Shown in pieces: positions 36,846 to 49,251 of a stretch of 64,000 nt of DNA. Location: NCBI RefSeq assembly GCF_013407925.2, contig NZ_CP060201.1, forward strand, positions 992,001-1,056,000. The letters run 5' to 3'. The stretch's first letter is position 1. The number at the start of each line of letters is the position of its first letter. Source of the stretch: Pseudomonas protegens (lineage in GTDB: Bacteria > Pseudomonadota > Gammaproteobacteria > Pseudomonadales > Pseudomonadaceae). Both the position numbers and the translations under genes were made by a program. The notes below the pieces were generated by a model. That model was not told where the DNA came from and did not search any database. It saw only the letters and a program-made list of their open reading frames with translations.

Positions 36846-36921
36846 TGGCGTCCCCTAGGGGACTCGAACCCCTGTTACCGCCGTGAAAGGGCGGTGTCCT
36901 AGGCCACTAGACGAAGGGGAC
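36846..36921 (-). tRNA. tRNA-Glu (anticodon TTC), copy 3 of the array
   Basis: 76 nt with encoded CCA; acceptor GTCCCCT/AGGGGAC, anticodon loop CTTTCAC with anticodon TTC. It is the last tRNA of the transcript and identical to the two other copies. Confidence 0.97.
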
Positions 36922-36998
36922 ACAAACCTTCTGACAGCTGACCAGCGCTGAGTACTGGTCGATTCAAGGCCGGAGTGGCCAGGCCTTGAACTGTAAAT

Positions 36999-37074
<76 letters not shown>

Positions 37075-37126
37075 GGATTTTCGCCTCGCGGCGCAGCGAC
37101 ATCTTGCAACATCGCTTGTGTGAAAC

Positions 37127-37202
37127 TGGCGTCCCCTAGGGGACTCGAACCCCTGTTACCGCCGTGAAAGGGCGGTGTCCTAGGCCACTAGACGAAGGGG
37201 AC
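37127..37202 (-). tRNA. tRNA-Glu (anticodon TTC), copy 2
   Basis: Identical to the copy at 36846-36921; 281 bases separate equivalent positions of the two copies. Confidence 0.97.
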
Positions 37203-37281
37203 GCAAACCCTTCTATACAACTGATCGGTGCTGAGTACCGATCGATTCAAGGCCGGTGTGGCCAGGCCTTGAACTGTAAAT

Positions 37282-37357
<76 letters not shown>

Positions 37358-37409
37358 GGATTTTCGCCTCGCGGCGCAGCGACATCTTGCAACATCGCTT
37401 GTGTGAAAC

Positions 37410-37485
37410 TGGCGTCCCCTAGGGGACTCGAACCCCTGTTACCGCCGTGAAAGGGCGGTGTCCTAGGCCACTAGACGAAGGGGAC
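37410..37485 (-). tRNA. tRNA-Glu (anticodon TTC), copy 1
   Basis: Identical to the other Glu copies; 283 bases from copy 2. Confidence 0.97.
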
Positions 37486-37563
37486 ACAAACCTTCTATAC
37501 AACTGATCAGTGCTGAGTACTGATCGATTCAAGGCCGGTGTGGCCAGGCCTTGAACTGTAAAT

Positions 37564-37639
<76 letters not shown>

Positions 37640-37660
37640 TCATCGCTGAGGACGGGGCGA

Positions 37661-37689
37661 ATCTTAAGGGGGGATCTGAAGGCTGTCAA
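37661..37689 (-). promoter_or_regulatory. Promoter of the tRNA Ala–Glu array
   Basis: On the minus strand TTGACA (37684-37689) and TAAGAT (37661-37666) have the ideal 17-base spacing. The GC-rich discriminator (TCGCCCCG) is typical of growth-rate and stringently controlled tRNA promoters. An A/T-rich upstream stretch (37690-37722) could be an UP element. Confidence 0.88.
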
Positions 37690-37916
37690 TTTTTTTTCCG
37701 CTTTTTGAAAAAAAATTTGCCGGGATAACAACCACTTACCGCCCCGCCCCGAAAACCCTGGCTTTTGCGGCCTTGCCGAGCCGCCTCGACTCCCGCAAAA
37801 GCTCCGTTACACGCCGACAGAAAACGCCAAGGGCGACGATCAAACCGTCTGCGCCTGGACTTCAAGCGTAGCCGAAAAGATCGCCGCCCCAGGCGCAACC
37901 GTCCCGCAAAGGCGCC

Positions 37917-39398
37917 TTAGCCGATGGCGCCCAGCAGTTTTTCCCATTCCTTGTTCTCTTTCTTCGACACACCACCGAGCAGGTCGATGGCCTGACGCAG
38001 ACGGAAACGCGTCAGATCCGGCCCCAGGATCTCCATGGCATCGAGCACCGATACCGAGCTGGCCTGACCGGTGATGGCGGCGAACATCAACGGCATGGCA
38101 TCGCGCAGTTTCAATTCCAGGGATTCAACCACCGCCTGAATGGTCGCGGTGATGCTGTCTTTCTCCCACTGGCGCAGGCTTTCGAGCTTCCACAGGATCA
38201 GCTGCATCAATTGCCGCACCTGATCACCAGAAAGCTTCTTGGATTCGAACAACTTGGCATCCGGGGTCACGCCACCGGCGAAGAAGAAGCCGGCCAACGG
38301 TGCGATCTGGCTGAAAGTCTCGACCCGGCCCTGCACGTGCGGCGCGATCTTCATCAGGTACTCGGGATTCAGCGCCCAGGTCTGGACCCGGCTGGCGAAC
38401 TCTTCCACCGGCAGATCCCGCAGCCACTGGCCATTGAGCCAGGACAGCTTCTCGATATCGAAGATCGGCCCACCCAGGGATACCCGCGACAGGTCGAAGT
38501 TATCGACCATTTCCTGCAACGAGAACTTCTCGCGCTCGTCCGGCATCGACCAGCCCATGCGCCCCAGGTAGTTGAGCATGGCCTCGGGCATGAAGCCCAT
38601 GCGCTCGTAGAAGGTCACCGAAGTCGGGTTCTTGCGCTTGGACAGCTTGCTCTTGTCCGGATTGCGCAGCAGCGGCATGTAGCACAGCTGCGGTTGCTCC
38701 CAGCCGAAGTATTCGTAGAGCAGGATCAGTTTCGGCGCCGACGGCAGCCATTCCTCACCGCGCAACACGTGGGTGATGCCCATCAAGTGGTCATCGACCA
38801 CGTTGGCCAGGAAGTAGGTCGGCAGGCCGTCGGTCTTCATCAGCACTTGCATGTCAATGCGATCCCACGGGATCTCGACGTCGCCGCGCAGCATGTCCGG
38901 CACCACGCAGACGCCTTCGGTCGGCACCTTCATGCGAATCACGTGCGGTTCGCCGGCCGCCAAGCGCCGGGCCACTTCTTCCTTGGACAGCAGCAAGGCA
39001 CGGCCGTCGTAACGCGGGGTTTCGCCACGAGCCATCTGCTCGGCACGCATCTGGTCCAGCTCTTCGGCGGTGCAGAAGCACGGGAAGGCGTGACCCAGGT
39101 CCACCAGTTGCTGGGCGTACTTCTGGTAGATGTCACCACGCTCGCTCTGACGGTACGGGCCATGAGGACCACCCACATCCGGGCCTTCGCTCCAGTTGAT
39201 GCCCAACCAGCGCAAGGCGTCGAAAATCTGCTGCTCGGACTCGCGGGTCGAGCGCAACTGATCGGTGTCTTCGATACGCAGGATGAACTCACCGCCATGC
39301 TGCTTGGCAAAGCAATAGTTGAACAAAGCGATGTAAGCGGTACCTACGTGGGGGTCCCCGGTAGGCGATGGCGCGATGCGCGTGCGAACGGTGGTCAT
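37917..39398 (-). CDS. gltX: Glutamyl-tRNA synthetase GltX
   Basis: The 493-residue class I synthetase begins [22 protein letters not shown], where PHVG is the HIGH signature, and has KSKLSKRKN as the KMSKS loop. It charges tRNA-Glu. It lies just upstream of an array encoding tRNA-Glu, so substrate and enzyme genes are neighbours, though the array has its own promoter. ATG at 39398 gives the canonical start; a longer frame to 39488 is unsupported. Confidence 0.96.
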   Translation of the reverse strand: MTTVRTRIAPSPTGDPHVGTAYIALFNYCFAKQHGGEFILRIEDTDQLRSTRESEQQIFDALRWLGINWSEGPDVGGPHGPYRQSERGDIYQKYAQQLVDLGHAFPCFCTAEELDQMRAEQMARGETPRYDGRALLLSKEEVARRLAAGEPHVIRMKVPTEGVCVVPDMLRGDVEIPWDRIDMQVLMKTDGLPTYFLANVVDDHLMGITHVLRGEEWLPSAPKLILLYEYFGWEQPQLCYMPLLRNPDKSKLSKRKNPTSVTFYERMGFMPEAMLNYLGRMGWSMPDEREKFSLQEMVDNFDLSRVSLGGPIFDIEKLSWLNGQWLRDLPVEEFASRVQTWALNPEYLMKIAPHVQGRVETFSQIAPLAGFFFAGGVTPDAKLFESKKLSGDQVRQLMQLILWKLESLRQWEKDSITATIQAVVESLELKLRDAMPLMFAAITGQASSVSVLDAMEILGPDLTRFRLRQAIDLLGGVSKKENKEWEKLLGAIG

Positions 39399-39630
39399 GG
39401 CTGGTCTCGAACAGATAGAAAAACGAGGAATAAAACAGGGGGCGAATGGTAACAGGCGACACCAGCACCGCTCCAGTAAGGAGGGCATTTAAGCCAAGGT
39501 TGCGACTACAGGCCGCTGCCAGCCCGCTGAATGACCAATAATCAACAAGCGGCATTTACCACCCAGTGGCTATATGCCAGATTCGCCGGCTGATAGATTT
39601 CCTTACACTTTTCTCGACTACAGTCTGCCC

Positions 39631-40677
39631 ATGCCTGCCCAACTCAAGCGTCGCCTGTTTGTTTTCCTGTCCCTGGTCCTGCTGGTCGCCCTGGGCTTCC
39701 TCGCCCATTGGTGGTTCCACGGGCGTTTTTATGAAACCACCGACAACGCCTACGTCCAGGGCGAAATCACCCGGGTTTCCAGTCAACTGAGCGCACGGAT
39801 CGACGAAGTGCTGGTCCAGGACAACCAACACGTAGAGAAAGGCCAATTACTGGTACGCCTGGAAGGCCAGGACTTCCAGCTGGCGGTGGACCGCGCCCAG
39901 GCGGCCCTGGCCACTCGCGAGGCCGAACGCCTGCAGGCCCAGAGCAAACTGACCCAACAAGCCAGCCTGATTGCCGCCAGCCAGGCGCAGGTGGCATCGA
40001 GCCAGGCCAGCCTCGGCCGCTCGCAGATCGACCTGTCCCGGGCCCAGACCCTGCGCAAGCCCGGTTATGTGTCCGAAGAACGGGTCACCACCCTTTCCGC
40101 CGACAACCACATCGCCCGCTCCCAGGTGGCCAAGGCCGAAGCCGACCTGCAAGGCCAGCGCCAGCAGGTCAACGCCCTGAACGCCGAGATCAAGCGCCTC
40201 GACGCACAGATTGCCAATGCCCAGGCCGAGCTGGCCCAGGCGCAATTGAACCTGACCCGCAGCGAAATCCACGCCCCCATCAGCGGCATCATCGGCCAGC
40301 GTGCGGCGCGCAGCGGCCAAGTGGTGCAGGCCGGCGCCTACCTGTTGTCGATCGTTCCGGACCAGGACATCTGGGTTCAGGCCAACTTCAAGGAGACTCA
40401 GATCGGGCACATGCAACCCGGGCAACAGGCCGAGCTGACCTTCGACGCCTACGGCGACACCCCGATCCAGGCCAGGGTCGACAGCCTGTTCGCCGCCTCA
40501 GGGGCGCAGTTCAGCCTGCTGCCACCGGACAATGCCACCGGCAACTTCACCAAGGTGGTACAGCGCATTCCGGTAAAACTGACCTTTGCTGCCGACAATC
40601 CCCTACAAGGCAAGATCCGCCCGGGAATGTCGGTCACGGTCAAAGTGAACGTCAAAGACCCTGTCGATGGCCGGTGA
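39631..40677 (+). CDS. HlyD/EmrA-type membrane fusion protein
   Basis: The 348-residue protein has one N-terminal transmembrane helix (RLFVFLSLVLLVALGFLAHW), the biotinyl-lipoyl segment (FYETTDNAYVQGEITRVSSQ), a long alpha-hairpin coiled coil (~90-190) and a beta-barrel C-terminus. It would link the neighbouring MFS pump to an outer-membrane channel. Start choice is uncertain: ATG 39631 and ATG 39574 both lack a clear ribosome site. The 3' end overlaps the MFS gene by 11 bases. Confidence 0.88.
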   Translation: MPAQLKRRLFVFLSLVLLVALGFLAHWWFHGRFYETTDNAYVQGEITRVSSQLSARIDEVLVQDNQHVEKGQLLVRLEGQDFQLAVDRAQAALATREAERLQAQSKLTQQASLIAASQAQVASSQASLGRSQIDLSRAQTLRKPGYVSEERVTTLSADNHIARSQVAKAEADLQGQRQQVNALNAEIKRLDAQIANAQAELAQAQLNLTRSEIHAPISGIIGQRAARSGQVVQAGAYLLSIVPDQDIWVQANFKETQIGHMQPGQQAELTFDAYGDTPIQARVDSLFAASGAQFSLLPPDNATGNFTKVVQRIPVKLTFAADNPLQGKIRPGMSVTVKVNVKDPVDGR

Positions 40678-42217
40678 TCAACTGCTGCGTCCGACAGGAG
40701 AACCCTCGCGACGCGACTGGATTGCGGTGATGAGCGCCATGCTCGGCGCCTTCATGGCGGTGCTCGATATCCAGATCACCAACTCTTCGCTCAAGGACAT
40801 CCAGGGCGCGCTGTCCGCCACCCTGGAGGAAGGCTCGTGGATCTCCACCTCCTACCTGGTGGCCGAGATCATCATGATCCCCCTCACCGCCTGGCTGGTG
40901 CAGTTGCTCTCGGCCCGGCGGCTGGCGACCTGGGTGTCGGTGGGTTTCCTGATCGCCTCCCTGCTCTGCTCCATGGCCTGGAGCCTGGAAAGCATGATCG
41001 TGTTCCGCGCCCTGCAGGGCTTTACCGGCGGCGCGCTGATTCCCCTGGCCTTCACCCTGACCCTGATCAAGCTCCCCGAACACCACCGGGCCAAGGGCAT
41101 GGCCATGTTCGCCATGACCGCCACCTTCGCCCCCTCCATTGGCCCGACCCTGGGCGGCTGGCTCACGGAAAACTGGGGCTGGGAATACATCTTCTACATC
41201 AACGTGCCCCCGGGCCTGCTGATGATCGCCGGCCTGCTGTACGGCCTGGAAAAGAAGGAAGCCCACTGGGAACTGCTGAAAAGCACCGACTACACCGGCA
41301 TCCTCACCCTCGGCCTGGGCCTGGGCTGCCTGCAGGTGTTTCTTGAAGAGGGCCACCGCAAGGACTGGCTGGAGTCGAGCCTGATCGTGACCCTGGGCAG
41401 CATCGCCCTGATCAGCCTGATCACCTTCGTCATCGTCCAGGTTTCCAAGCCCAATCCATTGATCAACCTGGGCATCCTGCGCAATCGCAACTTCGGCCTG
41501 TCGAGCATTTCCAGCCTGGGCATGGGGGTTGGCCTGTATGGCTCGATCTACCTGCTGCCGCTTTATCTGGCCCAGATCCAGAACTACAACGCCCTGCAGA
41601 TCGGCGAAGTCATCATGTGGATGGGCATACCGCAGTTGTTCCTGATTCCCCTGGTGCCCAAGCTGATGCAGTTCATCTCGCCCAAATGGCTGTGCGCCCT
41701 GGGGTTCGGCCTGTTCGGGCTGGCGAGCTTTTCTTCCGGGGTGCTCAACCCGGACTTCGCCGGACCGCAGTTCAACCAGATCCAGATCATCCGCGCCCTG
41801 GGCCAGCCGCTGATCATGGTCACCATCTCGCTGATCGCCACGGCTTATATACAGCCCCAGGATGCCGGCTCGGCTTCGAGCCTGTTCAACATCCTGCGCA
41901 ACCTCGGCGGCGCCATCGGCATCGCCTTGCTGGCGACCCTGCTGGATGCCCGGACCAAGACCTATTTCGACTACCTGCGCGAGGCGCTGGTGCCGAGCAA
42001 CCCGCAGGTGGCGGAACGCCTGGCGACCCTGACCGAGAAATTCGGCAGTGAAACCGCGGCCCTGGGCAAGCTCAGCGAGATCACCCACCAGCAGGCGCAG
42101 ATCATGGCCTACAACGATGCCTTCCATTTTGTCGGCATCGCCCTGGGCATCAGCATGCTGGCGGTGCTGTTGACCAAGGCCCTGCCCAAGGGCCTCAAGG
42201 CCGGCGAAGCCCACTGA
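40667..42217 (+). CDS. DHA2-family MFS drug efflux transporter (EmrB-like)
   Basis: The 516-residue, ~14-helix transporter has the DHA2 N-terminal pattern (MSAMLGAFMAVLDIQITNSS) with the acidic residue in helix 1, and motif C (MTATFAPSIGPTLGGWLTEN). With the overlapping HlyD protein it forms an EmrAB-type efflux pump. The exported compounds are unknown. No outer-membrane component is encoded next to it, so a shared TolC-like channel is expected. Confidence 0.9.
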   Translation: MAGDQLLRPTGEPSRRDWIAVMSAMLGAFMAVLDIQITNSSLKDIQGALSATLEEGSWISTSYLVAEIIMIPLTAWLVQLLSARRLATWVSVGFLIASLLCSMAWSLESMIVFRALQGFTGGALIPLAFTLTLIKLPEHHRAKGMAMFAMTATFAPSIGPTLGGWLTENWGWEYIFYINVPPGLLMIAGLLYGLEKKEAHWELLKSTDYTGILTLGLGLGCLQVFLEEGHRKDWLESSLIVTLGSIALISLITFVIVQVSKPNPLINLGILRNRNFGLSSISSLGMGVGLYGSIYLLPLYLAQIQNYNALQIGEVIMWMGIPQLFLIPLVPKLMQFISPKWLCALGFGLFGLASFSSGVLNPDFAGPQFNQIQIIRALGQPLIMVTISLIATAYIQPQDAGSASSLFNILRNLGGAIGIALLATLLDARTKTYFDYLREALVPSNPQVAERLATLTEKFGSETAALGKLSEITHQQAQIMAYNDAFHFVGIALGISMLAVLLTKALPKGLKAGEAH

Positions 42218-42230
42218 CCCACGAATGGCC

Positions 42231-42314
42231 TGCAGGAGCTGGCTTGCCGGCGAATCGACCCCCGACCCTTGCACAGGATTTGAGGGCCTCTTCGCCGGCA
42301 AGCCGGCTCCTACT
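42231..42314. repeat. REP pair (BIME-like) after emrB
   Basis: Two inverted Pseudomonas REP copies, GCAGGAGCTGGCTTGCCGGC and its partner CTTCGCCGGCAAGCCGGCTC, flank a 38-base centre between the convergent emrB-like gene and uvrB. It is the best-preserved REP pair in the window. Confidence 0.88.
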
Positions 42315-42329
42315 AGGGATCGAGTGGCG

Positions 42330-44345
<2,016 letters not shown>

Positions 44346-44682
44346 AAACCTACCTCTGGGATCATTGGTGCGCGGCGATACCGTACAGGAACAAGAAAGA
44401 CCGCGTACGACCCATGTCGCCGAGGAAAAAACCGGAATGAGCTGGATGTGGAGGCAGATACCACGGCTTTCAAGGTAAAGGTCTTACACCCGCTAACACC
44501 CGGAATGTTGCAATAAGACTAACGGTCGAAAAATAAAGCGAAAAACTTGTCGCAAAAGGTCAATCGGCTGTCGCCCCCCGCGATGATGGCCTCTATACTA
44601 GCTCCCCGTTTGTGCACCGCTCTAGTGCATTCGGCTGGAGCGCGACACGTCCCTCCACACTCCATTCAGAGCCGCCGTAAAA
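44346..44682. promoter_or_regulatory. uvrB / aminotransferase divergent region
   Basis: This 337-base gap has no gene. A -10-like TATACT at 44594-44599 lies about 85 bases before the aminotransferase start, but its -35 is poor. No LexA box or PhhR/TyrR-type TGTAAA-N6-TTTACA site is clear. Confidence 0.4.
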
Positions 44683-45879
44683 ATGAGCCTGTTCTCCGCT
44701 GTCGAAATGGCACCACGCGATCCAATCCTGGGCCTCAACGAAGCATTCAACGCCGACACCCGTACCAACAAGGTCAACCTTGGGGTGGGCGTGTACTGCA
44801 ACGAGGAGGGACGCATTCCACTCCTGCGCGCCGTTGTCGAAGCCGAGACAATTCGCGCCGCTCAACACGCTTCCCGTGGCTACCTGCCGATCGACGGCAT
44901 TGCCGCCTACGACCAGGCAGTACAAAAGCTGCTGTTCGGCAACGACTCGCCCCTGCTGGCCGCTGGCCGCGTGGTCACTACCCAGGCCGTTGGCGGTACG
45001 GGCGCCCTGAAAATCGGTGCCGACTTCCTCAAGCAACTGCTGCCCAACGCCGTGGTTGCCATCAGTGACCCAAGCTGGGAAAACCACCGCGCGCTGTTCG
45101 AAACCGCAGGTTTCCCGGTACAGAACTACCGTTATTACGACGCCGCCACCCACGACGTGAACCGCGCCGGTCTGCTGGAAGACCTCAACGCCCTGCCGGC
45201 CCAGTCGATCGTGGTGCTGCACGCCTGCTGCCACAACCCGACCGGTGTCGACCTGAGCCCGCAGGACTGGAAAAACGTCCTGGAAGTGGTCAAGGCGAAA
45301 AACCTCGTGCCATTCCTCGACATGGCCTACCAGGGCTTTGGCGACGGCATCGACGAAGACGCCGCGGCCGTGCGCCTGTTCGCCGAGTCGGGCCTGACCT
45401 TCTTCGTGTCCAGCTCGTTCTCCAAGTCGTTCTCGCTGTACGGCGAGCGCGTTGGCGCCCTGTCCATCGTCAGCAGCTCCAAGGAAGAAAGCGCGCGCGT
45501 GCTGTCCCAGGTCAAGCGCGTGATCCGCACCAACTACTCCAACCCGCCAACCCATGGCGCAACCATCGTCGCCGCGGTGCTGAACAACCAGGAACTGCGC
45601 GCCCAGTGGGAGCAGGAACTGGCGGAAATGCGCCTGCGGATTCGCGGCATGCGCACCCAGATGGTCGACTTGCTGGCCAAAGGCGCCCCTGAGCACGACT
45701 TCAGCTTTGTCGGTCGCCAGCGCGGCATGTTCTCCTACTCCGGCCTGACCGTTGAGCAAGTGACCCGCCTGCGCAACGAGTTCGGCATCTATGCGCTGGA
45801 CACCGGCCGTATCTGCGTGGCCGCGCTGAACCAGAACAACATCGACGCCGTGACCAAGGCCATCCTGCAAGTGATCTGA
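44683..45879 (+). CDS. Aromatic amino acid aminotransferase (TyrB/PhhC type, class I)
   Basis: The 398-residue PLP enzyme of the aspartate/aromatic aminotransferase Ia group has DPSWENHRALFE, ACCHNPTGVD, the internal aldimine lysine in SSSFSKSFSLYGERVG and GRICVAALN near the end, with the substrate-carboxylate Arg. It transfers amino groups between Tyr/Phe (or Asp) and 2-oxoglutarate. Aspartate or aromatic preference cannot be fixed by eye; the location next to uvrB matches the Pseudomonas aromatic aminotransferase. It has its own terminator. Confidence 0.92.
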   Translation: MSLFSAVEMAPRDPILGLNEAFNADTRTNKVNLGVGVYCNEEGRIPLLRAVVEAETIRAAQHASRGYLPIDGIAAYDQAVQKLLFGNDSPLLAAGRVVTTQAVGGTGALKIGADFLKQLLPNAVVAISDPSWENHRALFETAGFPVQNYRYYDAATHDVNRAGLLEDLNALPAQSIVVLHACCHNPTGVDLSPQDWKNVLEVVKAKNLVPFLDMAYQGFGDGIDEDAAAVRLFAESGLTFFVSSSFSKSFSLYGERVGALSIVSSSKEESARVLSQVKRVIRTNYSNPPTHGATIVAAVLNNQELRAQWEQELAEMRLRIRGMRTQMVDLLAKGAPEHDFSFVGRQRGMFSYSGLTVEQVTRLRNEFGIYALDTGRICVAALNQNNIDAVTKAILQVI

Positions 45880-45897
45880 TTCACCGCAGCGATACCC

Positions 45898-45928
45898 AAA
45901 GGGGAAGCCGACAGGCTTCCCCTTTTTT
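45898..45928 (+). terminator. Terminator of the aminotransferase gene
   Basis: The 12-bp stem AAAGGGGAAGCC/GGCTTCCCCTTT with loop GACA is followed by TTT, 18 bases after the stop. Confidence 0.9.
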
Positions 45929-46008
45929 GTCGGCGCTGCGCCGTTCCCCTGCCTGGTCCAACAGCCTCTAGACTGTGACCCTGTATTCCCCTGCTGATCG
46001 AGAAACCG

Positions 46009-46206
46009 ATGAAAGACGATGACCTGCGAGCTGACCGCGACGAACTGGAGCATTACCGGCCCCGCTCGCAGAAACGCGAGAAAAGCCTGGTCCTGCAAAT
46101 TGCTCTCGGGGTGTTTCTCGGCGGACTGGCCTTGTGGCTGGTACAACTGGCAGCCAGCTCGCTGATGGCCAAACTGATGCTCGGCACCCTGACCTTCGGT
46201 GGCTGA
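46009..46206 (+). CDS. Small single-pass membrane protein
   Basis: A 65-residue protein with a charged N-terminal half (MKDDDLRADRDELEHYRPRS) and one hydrophobic helix (LVLQIALGVFLGGLALWLVQ), probably anchored in the inner membrane with the N-terminus inside. No family is recognised. It converges on the next small gene with only 6 bases between. Confidence 0.65.
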   Translation: MKDDDLRADRDELEHYRPRSQKREKSLVLQIALGVFLGGLALWLVQLAASSLMAKLMLGTLTFGG

Positions 46207-46212
46207 ACAGCC

Positions 46213-46446
46213 TCACCCCGTCAGTTCAACCAAGCGGTGGCTGGCGGCATCATCGAACGCCACGTACAACGCCTCGGCCACCTGGCTCTTGATGGCCTTG
46301 GCGCTTTCCAGTCCAAGGACAAAACCCTCGGCCTTGCCGCCGGCACGATTCAGATCAGGCGTCGAAGCGGCCTGGGTGATGGCGTCCAACAGCTTGCTGG
46401 CCTGAGGCCCCACCCCTTTGGGCAGGCTGATCTGCTCGATGCTCAT
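46213..46446 (-). CDS. Small conserved-looking hypothetical protein
   Basis: A 77-residue, mainly helical soluble protein (MSIEQISLPKGVGPQASKLL ... AEALYVAFDDAASHRLVELT). It has good codon usage for this genome and no signal or transmembrane segment. The function is unknown. Confidence 0.6.
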   Translation of the reverse strand: MSIEQISLPKGVGPQASKLLDAITQAASTPDLNRAGGKAEGFVLGLESAKAIKSQVAEALYVAFDDAASHRLVELTG

Positions 46447-46680
46447 GACAGCACCCCGCAGCGGGCGGCGAAAAACACGGAAGAAACCTGGGATACATCG
46501 AAGCGGATCATAAAGGCTTACCTATGCGGGCTTGAGGCCGGTAGCGCGTGGAACCACTTCCGGGCAGCCATGGTAGCCCCTATCGGATCACGTAACGGCC
46601 CGCCAGCTAATAAAACCCTCGAAGTCATGTCGGCCGATCATTCAGATCCTCGCCGCGCTGAAAAAAATCTTCATGACTTG

Positions 46681-46708
46681 TTGACTTCCCTTTTTGAATC
46701 AGTAAGAT
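46681..46708 (+). promoter_or_regulatory. Promoter of tRNA-Asn
   Basis: TTGACT (46681-46686) and TAAGAT (46703-46708) with 16-base spacing lie 10 bases before the tRNA 5' end. Confidence 0.8.
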
Positions 46709-46717
46709 ACGGCGCAT

Positions 46718-46793
<76 letters not shown>

Positions 46794-47397
46794 CATTCCT
46801 ACACTGATTTGCCTCAAACCCTACAAGAGCGCTCTGCTCTTTCGGCCAATCAGCTAAAGCGCCTCCCCCCAATAAATTTCCTGATCCGCATGTCAGCCAG
46901 ACATGCGGATGAAATGCTTTGTCGAGCCGAAAGACTCAGGCCAAGGTCGGGTTGCCTTGTCGCAATGGCCTGACGTAGGCTGTGCGCCTATTTTTCCGGC
47001 CAGTCAGACAACGATGTTCCTGCCAGCACAGTTCCCGTGCCTCTCCCCTTCGATGAGCCCTTCGGCAACCCTGGCCGTTGCCCAGCATGATTGCGCGATC
47101 AACCGTCGTCGTCGCAGCGTCCTGTTCGCCTTCACCTTCTCCCCGCACCAGGGCCATCGCTAACCGCGATTGAGCCCGGCGCCGCCACGCCACCTTGGGC
47201 GCCAGCTGTCGGAGCCGACTCGCCAGCGAAGACGCGCTGAAAAGCAACGCTTCAGTCAATCAGCGCTTCGCCAGCAAGCCAGCCCCAACGCCAAGGGCAC
47301 AAGCCCGGCTCTCGCCCGTACCTCGGCGGATGCTGTCACGCCGCGTCCGCACACCTCTATTTTTCAGCGCCTGAAGTGCCGGGCGCGGGTCTTGAAC
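46794..47397. other. Non-coding stretch after tRNA-Asn
   Basis: About 600 bases with no convincing gene. An 11-bp perfect hairpin ATCCGCATGTC/GACATGCGGAT (46884-46910) may end the tRNA transcript, though it lacks a T tract. A REP-like pair lies at 47208-47290. I see no integrase, att repeat or second tRNA fragment next to this tRNA. Confidence 0.5.
47208..47290. repeat. Degenerate REP pair before the MFS gene
   Basis: TCGGAGCCGACTCGCCAGCG faces CTTCGCCAGCAAGCCAGCCC across about 35 bases. Both arms match the REP consensus with a few changes. Confidence 0.65.
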
Positions 47398-48555
47398 ATG
47401 AACAAAGCCTTGTTAGCCGCCCTGATCCTGGGCATTTCCATTGTCGGCCTGAGCATAGGCTCCACGGTGCCGATCCTCGCCCTGCGCCTGTATCAGGCCG
47501 GCGCTTCGAACAACCAGATCGGCATCATGTCGGCACTGCCGGCAGCGGGAATGATGCTCTCGGCCTTTATGGTCAATGCCCTGGGCCAGCGCCTGACCCG
47601 ACGCCAGATCTATCTGCTGTGCTTCAGCCTCTGTGCGCTGAGCGTGGCCGCTCTGGAACTGCCCGACGCCAGTTTCTACAGCCTGGGCCTGGCCCGGGTC
47701 GCCATGGGGCTGGGTGCCGGGCTGATCATCATTCTCGGGGAAACCTGGGTCAATGAAATGGCCGAGGACGCCAGCCGTGGACGCCTGGTGGCGGTCTACA
47801 CCACTTGCTTCACCTTCTTCCAACTGCTGGGCCCTGGACTGGTGTCATGGCTGGGCACCGAGGGGCCGGCGGTGCTGGCGATCGTCAGCGTCGGATATGC
47901 CATCGCGATTGCCGTGGTCTGGCTGACCCTGCCGCAGACAGATGCCGCGAACATCCAAGAGGAAAGCCGGAGCTTCTCGGTTCTGGGCTTTATCCGCATC
48001 GCCCCGGCCTTATGCGTGGGCATCCTGTTCTTCGCCTTTTTCGACAGCGTGGTGCTGTCGCTGTTTCCGGTGTACGCCGCCGGCCACGGCTACAGCATCA
48101 AGCTGGCGGCGCTGATGGTGACCATCATTCTCCTGGGGGATACGGCGTTCCAGTTTCCCCTGGGCTGGCTCTCGGACAAGCTGGGGCGCCCCGGCATCTA
48201 CCTGGGTTGCGGTTGCATCGCCCTGCTGATCGGCCTGTGCCTGCCCCTGCTGATGAGCGCCCCCGGCCTGCTCTGGCCGAGCCTGGTCATCCTCGGGGCA
48301 GCGGCAGGCGGTATCTACACCCTGGCCATCGTGCTGATCGGTCAATCCTTCAGCGGAGCGGACCTGGTCACCGCCAATGCCAGTGCCGGCCTGCTCTGGG
48401 GCATCGGCAGCCTGCTGGGCCCTCTGCTCAGTGGGACCGCCATGAGCGGCGGCAGCTATGGCCTGCCCCTGACCCTGTCGGCTGCCGCCGCGGTGGTCGT
48501 GGGGTTTGCCTTGTCCCTGGTGCGCCAGGAGCAACTCGACAAAGTGGCGCAATAG
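47398..48555 (+). CDS. MFS transporter (12-helix, YcaD-like)
   Basis: The 385-residue protein starts MNKALLAALILGISIVGLSI and has about 12 hydrophobic helices. It shows the RxGRR-like loop (ALGQRLTRRQIYLLCFSLCA), the segment LGETWVNEMAEDASRGRLVA of the YcaD-type branch and a second-half motif GWLSDKLGRPGIYLG. The substrate is unknown. ATG at 47398 is chosen because it begins directly with the first helix; the open frame further upstream is REP-derived. Confidence 0.82.
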   Translation: MNKALLAALILGISIVGLSIGSTVPILALRLYQAGASNNQIGIMSALPAAGMMLSAFMVNALGQRLTRRQIYLLCFSLCALSVAALELPDASFYSLGLARVAMGLGAGLIIILGETWVNEMAEDASRGRLVAVYTTCFTFFQLLGPGLVSWLGTEGPAVLAIVSVGYAIAIAVVWLTLPQTDAANIQEESRSFSVLGFIRIAPALCVGILFFAFFDSVVLSLFPVYAAGHGYSIKLAALMVTIILLGDTAFQFPLGWLSDKLGRPGIYLGCGCIALLIGLCLPLLMSAPGLLWPSLVILGAAAGGIYTLAIVLIGQSFSGADLVTANASAGLLWGIGSLLGPLLSGTAMSGGSYGLPLTLSAAAAVVVGFALSLVRQEQLDKVAQ

Positions 48556-48654
48556 TCAGGCGGCCGTCTGCCCACGCGGCCTCTGATCATTCACAGGCCG
48601 CGTTTTTGTCATTACCATCGCGCCCTTCGACGCCCCCCAACGGATACCCCTGCC

Positions 48655-49236
48655 ATGGACCGAGCTCTGCGCCTTCTGCCTCTGTGTGGACTGCTGTCAC
48701 TGCTGCCTCTGCCGGCCCTGGCCAGCCCAGCGGTGGATTGCGCCACCCTAAGTGACAACGCCTCCCTGGTGGCCGGCCAATACCGTCCGCCCCTGGAGGC
48801 CAAGGTCATCGGCGAAGGACGGCTGCACTTCCACAGCGGGCCCGACACCGCCTGCGTTAACAAGAAACTCTATGTAATCCCTGGCGACGGCCTGACGGTG
48901 TACGCCTCCAGCGACACTGGCTGGGCCCAGGTCATGTACATCGCCAAGGATGGCGAGGACTACAGCGGCTGGGTCGAGGAACAGCGCCTGCAGCTGGGCG
49001 GTCATTACGGCGGCCCACAACTTCCCAGCGAGGTCACGGCCTTTATCCAGCGTCATGAGGATTGCCTGCACTTTGCCGGCGAGGAGGCCTACGACGAAGA
49101 GCGCCGGGCCGAACTGGAGAAGGCCGTCAATGCAGTCTGTGTCGGCCATGATCGCCAGCTCGCCGCCCTGCGCAGCCAGTACCAGGACAACCCCGAGGTC
49201 CTGCAAGCCCTGGAGCCCCTGGAAAACCTCGAATAA
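48655..49236 (+). CDS. Secreted SH3-like protein of unknown function
   Basis: The 193-residue protein has a Sec signal peptide (MDRALRLLPLCGLLSLLPLPALASPA). A central beta-rich region resembles bacterial SH3 (LHFHSGPDTACVNKKLYVIP, VYASSDTGWAQVMYIAKDGE, YSGWVEEQRLQL). A charged helical tail follows. Five cysteines in the mature part suggest disulfides. It is probably periplasmic. It shares a terminator with the convergent permease gene. Confidence 0.7.
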   Translation: MDRALRLLPLCGLLSLLPLPALASPAVDCATLSDNASLVAGQYRPPLEAKVIGEGRLHFHSGPDTACVNKKLYVIPGDGLTVYASSDTGWAQVMYIAKDGEDYSGWVEEQRLQLGGHYGGPQLPSEVTAFIQRHEDCLHFAGEEAYDEERRAELEKAVNAVCVGHDRQLAALRSQYQDNPEVLQALEPLENLE

Positions 49237-49251
49237 TCACGCCCCAATAAA